Made by a program: the position numbers and the translations under genes
Shown here: positions 35,366-43,276 of the stretch, piece after piece
Position numbering within the stretch: position 1 is the stretch's first letter
Layout: every line of letters starts with the position of its first letter
Assembly (NCBI GenBank): GCA_049115695.1
Contig: JAGDZR010000017.1
Span: 248,001 to 312,000 of the forward strand
Length of the DNA: 64,000 nucleotides
Origin: JAGDZR01 sp049115695
GTDB lineage: Bacteria; Bacteroidota; Bacteroidia; Cytophagales; Cyclobacteriaceae
Direction of reading: 5' to 3'
Notes under the pieces: model-generated
Database searches by the model: none
What the model was told of the DNA's origin: nothing
What the model saw: the letters and a program-made list of their open reading frames with translations, nothing else

Positions 35366-36136
35366 ATGAAGAAGATTTTAGGATTATTGACAATCGCTAC
35401 CCTTGCATGGGCATGTGGTGACGGTAACGAAACAGCAACAGTTCGAGTAGCACTAGTAGATGCTCCGGGTGATTATGAACAAGTCAATATTGATGTTCAG
35501 GATGTATTGATTAATACTGGATCTGATACTACAGATGAAGGCGGATGGGAAAGCATCGGAAACTTCGAAGCTGGAGTTTACGATGTGCTGAAATTGACAA
35601 ATGGAGAAGAGGCCTTACTTGGAGAGATCGAACTACCGGAAGGACAGCTAGGTCAGGTAAGAGTATTGTTGGGTGATGCCAACACTTTGATGATAGATGG
35701 ACAAGAAGTTGATCTTAAAGTCCCATCTGGAAGTCAGTCAGGCGTGAAGCTCAATATTGGCGCGAGCATTGAAGCCGGTATTACATATAAGTTGGTTTTG
35801 GACTTTGATGCTTCAAAATCAATCGTTGAAGCAGGTAATAGTGGTAAATACAACATGAAGCCGGTTATCCGAGCAAGCATGGAAGCTACTACCGGAGCAA
35901 TCAGCGGCGTAGTAAATGCTGCTGATTTTGGCGCAGTGGTTTATGCCATTCAAGGAACGGATAGTATTTCAACTTATCCAGCAGATAATGGCGAATTTCT
36001 TGTAAGAGCACTGGATGCAGGTTTTTACGATGTAGTTGCTGTACCTACAATAGATACCGTTGCAGCCATGAGCGTAGAAGCAGTTGAAGTTGTAGTTGGT
36101 GAAGTGTCTGATGCTGGAACTTTTCAATTTGATTAA
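35366..36136 (+). CDS. DUF4382 lipoprotein
   Basis: 256 residues. Lipoprotein signal with Cys17 in LAWACGDG. A DUF4382 domain follows (about 24-165: VRVALVDAPGDYEQVNIDVQDVLIN, VYDVLKLTNGEEALLGEIELPEGQLGQVRVLLG, VKLNIGASIEAGITYKLVLDFD). A carboxypeptidase-like beta-sandwich forms the C-terminus (ISGVVNAADFGAVVYAIQGTD). Family function is unknown; it is a surface or periplasmic protein. It is a single-gene unit with a strong terminator. Confidence 0.88.
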   Translation: MKKILGLLTIATLAWACGDGNETATVRVALVDAPGDYEQVNIDVQDVLINTGSDTTDEGGWESIGNFEAGVYDVLKLTNGEEALLGEIELPEGQLGQVRVLLGDANTLMIDGQEVDLKVPSGSQSGVKLNIGASIEAGITYKLVLDFDASKSIVEAGNSGKYNMKPVIRASMEATTGAISGVVNAADFGAVVYAIQGTDSISTYPADNGEFLVRALDAGFYDVVAVPTIDTVAAMSVEAVEVVVGEVSDAGTFQFD

Positions 36137-36157
36137 AAACATTTAGCAGAATTAGAG

Positions 36158-36192
36158 AAAGCACTCTTCGAGTTTCGGAGGGTGCTTTTTTT
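36158..36192 (+). terminator. Rho-independent terminator after DUF4382 gene
   Basis: Twelve paired positions (36158-36169 with 36177-36188, including two wobbles) close a 7-nt loop, and seven T residues follow. Confidence 0.85.
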
Positions 36193-36304
36193 GTTGGGCT
36201 ACATCAGTAATTCAACCCTGACTTTAGGGCTGGAAAGCATTTCATAAACAGGAAAGTGGGTATTCATCCATTTCAGAAGCTTTGAGGTGGTAAATTTGCT
36301 GCTT

Positions 36305-37540
36305 ATGCGTGAGTACGAAGTGTTGGAGCTGGCGAATGGGATTCGCGTTATCCATAAGGAGATCAGTCATACCAAAATTGCACATGTGAGCATCATGCTC
36401 GACATAGGCAGCAGGGATGAGACAGAGGAGGAACAGGGGTTGACTCATTTCTGGGAGCATATGGCTTTCAAGGGTACTAAAAAGAGAAAAGCATTTCACA
36501 TCATCAACAGGTTAGAGACACTCGGCGGAGAGCTCAATGCGTATACGACCAAGGAGAAAATTTGCTTTTACGCCTCCGTACTCCAGAATCATTTAGATAA
36601 GGCAGTCGAATTGTTGGCCGACATTACCTTCAATTCGACATTTCCTGATCGGCAGATTGAAAAAGAGCGCATGGTGATCCTGGAAGAAATGTCCATGTAT
36701 AAGGATACGCCTGAAGATGCCATACAAGACGAGCTGGATGAGTTGGTGTTTGGGAAACATCCGTTAGGAAGTAACATCCTGGGAACAGATAAAACGGTAG
36801 CAAGTTTTAAGAAAGCCCATTTTGAGCAGTTTCTTGCTAAGCATCTCAATACCACCCGGATCATTGTTTCAAGTGTGGGTAATTATCCCATGAAGAAACT
36901 GGAAAGGATCATCAATAAGTATTTGGTGGACATACCGTATAAGAATCACACCATAGGTAGACTACATTTTGAGCACTATGAGCCCAGCAATGGGAAACAG
37001 CACAGAGACATCATGCAGGCACATTATGCGGCAGGTATACCGAGTTATGGACTCAAAGATGAAAAGCGTATCCCCTTCTTTCTGCTTACCAATGTGCTTG
37101 GCGGGCCAGCAATGACTTCAAGGCTCAATCTTGCCCTTAGGGAGAAATATGGATATGTGTATGGAGCTGATGCACATTTCACCTCTTACACAGATGTAGG
37201 CATGTTCTTTATTCTATTTGCAACCGACCCTAAGCACATGAACAAGTGCAAAAAGCTGGTGGAGAAGGAATTGGATCGACTTAAAAACAAGCCTCTTGGC
37301 GCTCTTCAGCTTCACAATGCCAAACAACAGTTGAAGGGACAGTTGGCCATGTCTGAAGAGAATAATAATTCGATGATGTTGATGATGGCTAAAAGTTTGC
37401 TGGATTTGCAAACCGTACCTAGTCTGAACAATCTTTTTAAGAAGATTGACAATGCCACATCTGAACAACTTATGGAACTTGCAGTCGAAAACTTTGACAC
37501 ATCGCAAATGAGTACACTTACCTATTTACCACAATCGTAA
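36305..37540 (+). CDS. M16 family zinc metallopeptidase
   Basis: 411 residues from the ATG at 36305 (MREYEVLELANGIRV); a GTG at 36287 would add six. The inverted zinc motif HFWEH (His48, Glu51, His52) is intact, with the distal Glu in MVILEEMSMYKD. A single M16 module pair is encoded, as in mitochondrial-processing-peptidase-like bacterial proteins, with the R/Y pair in the C-terminal half (REKYGYVYG). A TAAATTTG box is at 36291-36298. No signal peptide is seen, so it is probably cytosolic. It is the first of three same-strand genes. Confidence 0.9.
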   Translation: MREYEVLELANGIRVIHKEISHTKIAHVSIMLDIGSRDETEEEQGLTHFWEHMAFKGTKKRKAFHIINRLETLGGELNAYTTKEKICFYASVLQNHLDKAVELLADITFNSTFPDRQIEKERMVILEEMSMYKDTPEDAIQDELDELVFGKHPLGSNILGTDKTVASFKKAHFEQFLAKHLNTTRIIVSSVGNYPMKKLERIINKYLVDIPYKNHTIGRLHFEHYEPSNGKQHRDIMQAHYAAGIPSYGLKDEKRIPFFLLTNVLGGPAMTSRLNLALREKYGYVYGADAHFTSYTDVGMFFILFATDPKHMNKCKKLVEKELDRLKNKPLGALQLHNAKQQLKGQLAMSEENNNSMMLMMAKSLLDLQTVPSLNNLFKKIDNATSEQLMELAVENFDTSQMSTLTYLPQS

Positions 37541-37559
37541 AACATTATAATTTTGCATT

Positions 37560-38198
37560 ATGGATTTTCTGCCTGCTGATATACAGCAATATGTAGAGAC
37601 CACCACTCAGCCTGAATCTGATCTTTTGAAGAAGATTGATCGGGATACGCATTTGCATGTCTTAAAACCTCGAATGATTAGTGGTCATTTGCAGGGGCGT
37701 GTTTTGAGTATGCTGAGTCACATGATCAAGCCTAAGCGGATTCTTGAGATTGGCACCTACACAGGTTATGCCACAATTTGCCTGGCAGAGGGTTTAGATG
37801 ATGGGGGTAAAATCATAACCCTGGAAGTAAATGAGGAGTTGAAGGAAAGAACACTAGGTTATTTCAAAGAAGCCGGGTTGGAAGAAAAAGTAGAAATGAG
37901 AATTGGAAGGGCAGTTGAGATTATACCTCAGTTGTCGGAAAAGTGGGACCTTGTATTCATTGATGCGGATAAAGAAAATTATCACGCTTATTATGATCAG
38001 GTCATTGATCAAATGGAGACAGGAGGATATATCATAGCTGACAATGTGCTTTGGAGCGGAAAAATTACGGATCAAAGTGTGAAAGACAAGAAAACAGAAA
38101 AATTACGTTTATTCAATCAATATGTGCATGAAGATCAACGAGTAGAGCATGTGTTGATGCCAATTAGAGATGGATTAATGGTGGCCAGAAAGCTATGA
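37560..38198 (+). CDS. SAM-dependent O-methyltransferase (methyltransferase 3 family)
   Basis: 212 residues, the family's usual length. The SAM-binding motif ILEIGTYTGYATICLAEGL, the acidic residue of IITLEVNEEL, and the metal-binding region LVFIDADKENYHAYYD with ADNVLWSG are present. These are divalent-metal-dependent catechol O-methyltransferase-like enzymes. It starts 19 bp after the M16 gene and overlaps the transglycosylase gene by 4 bp (ATGA). Confidence 0.9.
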   Translation: MDFLPADIQQYVETTTQPESDLLKKIDRDTHLHVLKPRMISGHLQGRVLSMLSHMIKPKRILEIGTYTGYATICLAEGLDDGGKIITLEVNEELKERTLGYFKEAGLEEKVEMRIGRAVEIIPQLSEKWDLVFIDADKENYHAYYDQVIDQMETGGYIIADNVLWSGKITDQSVKDKKTEKLRLFNQYVHEDQRVEHVLMPIRDGLMVARKL

Positions 38199-39994
38199 GA
38201 TTGTCGCTGAATGTTTTTTTTAGTTTAGGTATCGTTGGTGCGATAACAGCTCAGATACCGAAAGTGCCCAGCAAGTTGGATTTTGCGGGCATGAAGCTAT
38301 CAATTGCTGAGTCTGCCAGAAAGGAAATTCAACAGGATGTAGATCGGCTGCATGCAAGTGAAAAGTTCTTTCAATTGAAGCTGGATCTGATCAATCTGTA
38401 CTTTCCCTTGATAGAAGAGACGCTGATCGACAATGATGTGCCTGAGGAATTCAAGTACCTGACGGTTCAGGAAAGTGGTTTGGTATCGGATGCAGTTTCT
38501 TCAGCTAAGGCCGTAGGCTTTTGGCAATTCAAGGATTTCACAGGTAGAGAAGTCGGGCTTAGGATTGATAATCGGATTGATGAGCGAAAGAATGTCGTTG
38601 CATCCACACGAGGTGCAGCAAAATACCTGAAACGCAACAATTTTTTCTTTGATAACTGGGTCTACGCCTTGACGGCTTATTATGCTGGAGCCGGGGGAGC
38701 AAAGCGGTACACCGATGAATCTAATTATGGGGTGAATCGGATGACAATCGACAAACGGACACATTGGTATGTAAAACGTTTTTTGGCCCATTACATCGCT
38801 TATAAAGACTTTGTTGGAGGCTCACATTCTGAAGGTTTGGAACTGGATACTTACACCAAGGGCGAAGGAAAAACACTGGACGAAATTGCGCGTAATTTTA
38901 AGGTTGAACCTGAATTCCTTAGGTACTACAACAAGTGGATCAAGAGTGGAAAAATACCGGATGATCGCGAGTATGCGGTAATCATTCCTTTGAAAAACAA
39001 AAAGCAGAAGAACATAGCACAACGCCAACAGGATCAATCGGGTGATAGAGAGAGGCGGATAGAAGAGCCTGATGCCGAGATCAAAGAGACTCCCAAGGTT
39101 TATCCAAACAAGATGATTGCGGATATTGGGAGTGGCGTTAGAATCAGAATTAATGGGGTAGAGGCTATCGTTGCTGGTAACCAGGATGACATTAACTCAC
39201 TTGCTGCTGAGGCAGGTATATCGGTGAAGTCATTGCGCAAATACAATGATATGTCCGAAAATCAAACAGTAGAGGGAGGTACGCTGTACTATATCAAAAA
39301 GAAAAAGTCTTCCTCAGAAATTGGGTTTCACGTTGCACTTGCGAATGAAACTCCATGGAGTGTAAGTCAACGGTATGGTTTAAAGTTGAAAAAGCTGCAA
39401 AAAAACAATCGAATGACTTCAGATGAAAAAATTGAGGTAGGAAGAGTGATGTGGCTCAATGCAGTGAGGCCAAAGGACATACCTATAGAATATCATGATG
39501 AGGATCAGGGTAATGAAACCCTGGTGATTTCGAAACCGATGCGAATTGTGGAGGAACCCAGAAATGATGAAGAGGTTGTCGCTGAAGAAACACTGGGAGA
39601 AGAACCAGTTCCGATTAGAGAAATTTCAGACGAAGGTCACGATGAGGCATCTAACCGCATTGTAGCAATGGTAGGTAAAACTCACATTGTCGTGGCAGGT
39701 GAAACGCTTTGGAGTCTTTCACGCAAATACGAGACCACAGTTGAGGAAATCAGAGCGTGGAATGATCTCACCAAGTACGATGTGCTAGATATTGGTCAAG
39801 AGATATTTGTAGAAGAACCAAGGGAGAAAAAGCAAAAAACACCTAAAACAAAGACTTATGTGGTCCGTGCAGGCGATACGCTCTATCGCATTGCGAATGA
39901 GCATGGTATGGGGGTAACCGAACTTATGGAGCTTAATGGCAAGTCATCTGGCAGTATTTCCATTGGAGAAGAATTAAAGGTGTTTGCCAGATAG
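38195..39994 (+). CDS. membrane-bound lytic transglycosylase (MltD-like) with LysM repeats
   Basis: 599 residues. It begins with a signal peptide (MRLSLNVFFSLGIVGAITAQ) and has no lipobox. The SLT domain spans about 50-220, with catalytic Glu93 in TVQESGLVSDAVSSAKAVG and FWQFKDFTGREVGL. Four LysM-like modules follow: two degenerate, around 225-275 (KGEGKTLDEIARNFKVEPEFLRYYN) and 385-430, and two clear C-terminal ones (HIVVAGETLWSLSRKYETT and TYVVRAGDTLYRIANEHGM). It cleaves peptidoglycan glycan strands in the periplasm. Confidence 0.9.
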   Translation: MRLSLNVFFSLGIVGAITAQIPKVPSKLDFAGMKLSIAESARKEIQQDVDRLHASEKFFQLKLDLINLYFPLIEETLIDNDVPEEFKYLTVQESGLVSDAVSSAKAVGFWQFKDFTGREVGLRIDNRIDERKNVVASTRGAAKYLKRNNFFFDNWVYALTAYYAGAGGAKRYTDESNYGVNRMTIDKRTHWYVKRFLAHYIAYKDFVGGSHSEGLELDTYTKGEGKTLDEIARNFKVEPEFLRYYNKWIKSGKIPDDREYAVIIPLKNKKQKNIAQRQQDQSGDRERRIEEPDAEIKETPKVYPNKMIADIGSGVRIRINGVEAIVAGNQDDINSLAAEAGISVKSLRKYNDMSENQTVEGGTLYYIKKKKSSSEIGFHVALANETPWSVSQRYGLKLKKLQKNNRMTSDEKIEVGRVMWLNAVRPKDIPIEYHDEDQGNETLVISKPMRIVEEPRNDEEVVAEETLGEEPVPIREISDEGHDEASNRIVAMVGKTHIVVAGETLWSLSRKYETTVEEIRAWNDLTKYDVLDIGQEIFVEEPREKKQKTPKTKTYVVRAGDTLYRIANEHGMGVTELMELNGKSSGSISIGEELKVFAR

Positions 39995-40004
39995 TCGCCC
40001 ATTG

Positions 40005-40634
40005 CTAATATTGAAAATCAAGGCCTAGTCGATCTTTTAATTGCGCAAGTTTGGGATTTTGCTCCAGCATATAGTCGTATTTGTCCTGACTGGTATATAG
40101 ACGTTGTTTGACTTCTTCTTCCCGGACTTCTTTTTCCAGATTGATCGAATCATTCTGCAAGCTGTCTCGCAAAAAGGCGATCAGTTCTTGTTCAAGGCGA
40201 CCAACGATGTTAACCTCAAGTCCACTGTTTAATAATATGACAGCTTTGTTGTCTTCTCCAAGGCTAATGTCCCTTCCAAGGATGAGCTGCTGCATATCAT
40301 CTATGTTTTCACTCGATTTCTTTTCGATGAATTGTTTCCAGGCATTGATCAACGCCTCCTCCGTGAACGGTTCTGCTCGTTGTTTAAGAATGGGTTCGTT
40401 CTTACTCTCTTCTTTTACTTTCTTCTTTTTGCCAAAAAGGCTGGGCGTATCTTTTGATTTTCCCGAACCCTCACCAAAGGGCATTTTTGGAGTGTCGGAT
40501 TCAATGGGTGTAGTTGATGAGGTTACAGGTTTTGGATCACGCTTAGGTATGGAAGGTGATGGAGTTGAAGTTTTTGGTAGTGCTGGGGTATCAGATTCCT
40601 TGGAAGTAGGTGTTGATTTCGGTGTTACGCTACT
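40005..40634 (-). CDS. dnaX: tau-specific C-terminal part of dnaX, in the -1 frame
   Basis: This frame opens at the end of the A10 run and is uninterrupted to the stop at 40005 (209 residues). It begins SSVTPKSTPTSKES, a Pro/Ser/Thr-rich linker of about 50 residues. A basic stretch (FGKKKKVKEESK) follows, then a folded domain (EEALINAWKQFIEKK, GLEVNIVGRLEQELIAFLRDSL) of the type that ends Bacteroidota DnaX proteins. It has no reasonable start of its own before Met at 40484. A transcript with one extra A, or a -1 ribosomal shift on the A run, joins it to the gamma part and gives a tau of 575 residues. A real separate gene starting at 40484 is the alternative, but the whole linker would then be unexplained. 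Confidence 0.8.
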   Translation of the reverse strand, partial: SSVTPKSTPTSKESDTPALPKTSTPSPSIPKRDPKPVTSSTTPIESDTPKMPFGEGSGKSKDTPSLFGKKKKVKEESKNEPILKQRAEPFTEEALINAWKQFIEKKSSENIDDMQQLILGRDISLGEDNKAVILLNSGLEVNIVGRLEQELIAFLRDSLQNDSINLEKEVREEEVKQRLYTSQDKYDYMLEQNPKLAQLKDRLGLDFQY

Positions 40635-41731
40635 TTTTTTTTTACCTCACCGCTTTCGGCAAAGGTAACAGCTCGATTTAGCTGAGATAGTTTCATCAGG
40701 CAGAGCTCGACATGCAGTCTTTGATTTTTGCTTTGTTTGTAGCTCAAATCACATTGGTTGAGCAGGTTCAGGCCTGTTAGTAAAAATGAAGATGAGAACT
40801 TATTGGCTTGCTCCAGGTACCTTGATTTTACATTGTCTGAAACCTGCAGTAACTGAACTGTTGATTTGTCTTTGCAAACCAATATATTTCTAAAATGCTC
40901 GGACAAGCCATTTAGGAAATTGTGACCATCAAAACCTTTTCTCAGGATTTCGTCAAACAACAACACGGCTCCAGATAGATTCTCAGCTAAAAATTCATCA
41001 CACAAGTTGAAATAATATTCATAGTCAAGAATATGAAGATTATCTATTGTGTTTTGATAAGTAATCTTGCCATCTGATGAGAACGTTACGATCAGGTCGA
41101 AAATTGATAAAGCATCTCTTAACGCACCATCTGCTTTTTGAGCAATCAAGTGCAATGCATCCTCTTCCGCTTCGATTTTTTCCTCTTCAGTGATCTTTTT
41201 GAGTTGCTTTACAATATCATTGATTTCAATTCTATTGAAATCGTAAATCTGACACCTTGATAATATTGTCGGAATTACTTTGTGCTTCTCAGTAGTTGCA
41301 AGTATGAAAATAGCATAAGCAGGAGGTTCCTCCAGTGTCTTCAGGAATGCATTGAAAGCCTGATTGGACAGCATGTGAACCTCATCTATGATATATACTT
41401 TGAATTTACCCTGCTGTGGTGGATATCTGACTTGATCGATGAGATTACGAATATCCTCAACTGAGTTATTTGAGGCTGCATCGAGTTCGTAAATATTGAA
41501 ATTGCTTGAGTCTGCATCGCCAGAATCGGTCTCAAACTCATTGATCATTCTGGAAAGTATTCTGGCACAAGTAGTCTTTCCTACTCCCCTGGGGCCACAA
41601 AATAAGAGCGCTTGAGCAAGGTGATTGTTATCAATCGCGTTTTTCAGCGTTGTTGTAATATGCTCTTGCCCTACGACTTCTTCAAATCCTAGTGGGCGAT
41701 ACTTACGTGCTGAAACTACGAAACTCTCCAT
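40625..41731 (-). CDS. dnaX: DNA polymerase III subunit gamma (dnaX zero-frame product)
   Basis: 368 residues read in frame zero. Clamp-loader ATPase: FEEVVGQEHITTTLKNAI, Walker A GPRGVGKTT, Walker B IIDEVHML, sensor LATTEKHKVIPTILSRCQ with the SRC motif, then the lid and collar domain. It stops two codons after GTA AAA AAA AAA (…GEVKKKVA), right at the natural gamma boundary, as in E. coli. The four zinc-binding cysteines usual between Walker A and the DAASNN motif are missing (residues SRMINEFETDSGDADSS). Clamp loading needs gamma/tau with delta and delta'. The tau tail is encoded just downstream in another frame. Confidence 0.92.
   Translation of the reverse strand: MESFVVSARKYRPLGFEEVVGQEHITTTLKNAIDNNHLAQALLFCGPRGVGKTTCARILSRMINEFETDSGDADSSNFNIYELDAASNNSVEDIRNLIDQVRYPPQQGKFKVYIIDEVHMLSNQAFNAFLKTLEEPPAYAIFILATTEKHKVIPTILSRCQIYDFNRIEINDIVKQLKKITEEEKIEAEEDALHLIAQKADGALRDALSIFDLIVTFSSDGKITYQNTIDNLHILDYEYYFNLCDEFLAENLSGAVLLFDEILRKGFDGHNFLNGLSEHFRNILVCKDKSTVQLLQVSDNVKSRYLEQANKFSSSFLLTGLNLLNQCDLSYKQSKNQRLHVELCLMKLSQLNRAVTFAESGEVKKKVA
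40634..40643 (-). other. A10 slippage (recoding) site in dnaX
   Basis: Ten consecutive A residues on the coding strand, read GTA AAA AAA AAA GTA. With ten A the frame ends at GTA GCG TAA. With nine A it ends at once (AAG TAG). With eleven A, or a -1 shift, it continues as AAA AGT AGC into the tau part. Homopolymer slippage at the same place is established for dnaX of Thermus (A9, transcriptional) and E. coli (A AAA AAG, ribosomal). Confidence 0.78.
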
Positions 41732-42007
41732 TTTCCCGCTATATTATTAAAAATTGAGTTCTCAGAGTACCACCATTTCATAAATTAATTTCCTGAATGA
41801 TTTGGATTACCATAATTGAAAGACCTGGTATATAAATTCTGTCTCTTTTGCGCTTTCTTTATTTGACTGATATACAGCTATTTCATGCCTTTCACCTTAC
41901 TTGAAGGTTGGATTTGGCAAAGCGCCTTGATTCTATCCCAAATTCTTTTTGGTAATGAACAGTTTAAATATTTGATTTGTCACGCACTTACATAATTTAG
42001 AGAAGCA

Positions 42008-43087
42008 ATGAGCGAAGTAGTAATCAGCGGCATTCAGCAAATTGGAATTGGAGTTACAGATGTGAAGAGCTCATGGTCGTGGTATCGAAAGTATTTCGGT
42101 ATGGACATCAGAGTATTTGAAGATGCTGCTGTAGCAAACTATATGCTTCCGTATACAGGTGGCAAACCGCAGGAAAGGTATGCTGCTTTGGCATTGAATC
42201 TACAAGGTGGTGGAGGATTTGAAATCTGGCAATACACGCAACGAACCCCTCAGCCGCCATCAAAAGAAGTGAGATTAGGTGATTTGGGCTTTTTCTGTGC
42301 AAAACTCCGGACCCGGGATGCAACCAAGGCTTATAACTATTATAGAAAAGAGGGATTGGATCTGTTGTCAGAGCCTATAAAAGATCCACGCGGTGCACTG
42401 CACTTTTACATGAAAGACCCCAATGGAAATGTTTTTGATATAATTGAAAATCACACACTTTGGTTTAAACCAGAAGCAAAGCATACCAGCGGGGCGTTTG
42501 GTATCACAGTGGGTTGTTCTGATTTGGAAAAATCAATCGCCTTTTACAGTGATATACTAGGATATGATCAAGTACTGTATCAGGGTGAGGAGAGTGTGGA
42601 TATCAATAACTTGAATAAAGCGGGGACTCAATTCAAAAGAGCCATTCTTACGCATAAAGCACCACGAAAGGGCGCGTTTAGTCGGATGTTTGGACCGAGT
42701 GAAATAGAGCTCTTCGAAGCAACAGATGCTCCTGACCGGTTTTCGATATTTGAAGGACGTTTTTGGGGTGACTTGGGCTATATCCACCTTTGCTTTGATG
42801 TAGCTGGTATGGATCATTTGCGAAAACTTTGCTCAGAAAAGGGTTATCCATTTACTGTGGATAGTAGCGCCGAGCAGGAAGGGCAATCGTTTGATATGGG
42901 TGAGGCAGCAGGATTTTTCTCCTATATCGAAGATCCTGATGGTGCACTCATCGAGTTTGTAGAGACACATAAAGTGCCAATACTCAAGAAGGTAGGGTGG
43001 TATCTCAATTTGAAGTCCAGGAAACCGACCAAACCTCTTCCAAACTGGATGTTGAAGGCCTTTAGTTTTAATCGTGTGAAGGACTAA
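42008..43087 (+). CDS. double VOC (glyoxalase/bleomycin resistance fold) protein
   Basis: 359 residues with two vicinal oxygen chelate modules: about 6-150 (GIQQIGIGVTDVKSSWSWYRKYFGMDIRVFED, MKDPNGNVFDIIE) and about 160-325 (GITVGCSDLEKSIAFYSDILGYDQV, IEDPDGALIEFVE). The DPxGxxxxxxE end of each module carries the usual metal Glu. The pairing suggests a dioxygenase or isomerase. I cannot assign a substrate. The C-terminal 30 residues are basic and without a fold. About 275 bp of non-coding sequence separates it from dnaX. Confidence 0.8.
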   Translation: MSEVVISGIQQIGIGVTDVKSSWSWYRKYFGMDIRVFEDAAVANYMLPYTGGKPQERYAALALNLQGGGGFEIWQYTQRTPQPPSKEVRLGDLGFFCAKLRTRDATKAYNYYRKEGLDLLSEPIKDPRGALHFYMKDPNGNVFDIIENHTLWFKPEAKHTSGAFGITVGCSDLEKSIAFYSDILGYDQVLYQGEESVDINNLNKAGTQFKRAILTHKAPRKGAFSRMFGPSEIELFEATDAPDRFSIFEGRFWGDLGYIHLCFDVAGMDHLRKLCSEKGYPFTVDSSAEQEGQSFDMGEAAGFFSYIEDPDGALIEFVETHKVPILKKVGWYLNLKSRKPTKPLPNWMLKAFSFNRVKD

Positions 43088-43205
43088 AAATCGTTTTACC
43101 TGATTAAACTGCAATATTCCAACTCAACAGGAATTATTCCTGTTACCTGATTGCTGCTCTTTTGCTGATGGTATTCGCAATAGATTGCACGATTAAATAC
43201 TTACT

Positions 43206-43254
43206 TTAAACGTTTAAGTTGTTAAATTGGTGATAACGCAAAGGGTGGCGTTAT
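43206..43254 (+). promoter_or_regulatory. palindromes upstream of the NIT-kinase gene
   Basis: TTAAACGTTTAA (43206-43217) is a perfect 12-bp palindrome. ATAACGC (43233-43239) and GCGTTAT (43248-43254) form a perfect 7-bp inverted repeat. They lie 60 and 23 bp before the ATG and look like operator or leader structures for the four-gene signalling operon. No regulator is known. Confidence 0.4.
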
Positions 43255-43276
43255 TGAAAACACTGCTAATAAAGAA

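Noticed and set aside
40108..40668. 186-codon plus-strand frame opposite dnaX
   Set aside because: Ser/Phe-rich, shadow of the tau linker; no family likeness, and the minus-strand frame is clearly the coding one.
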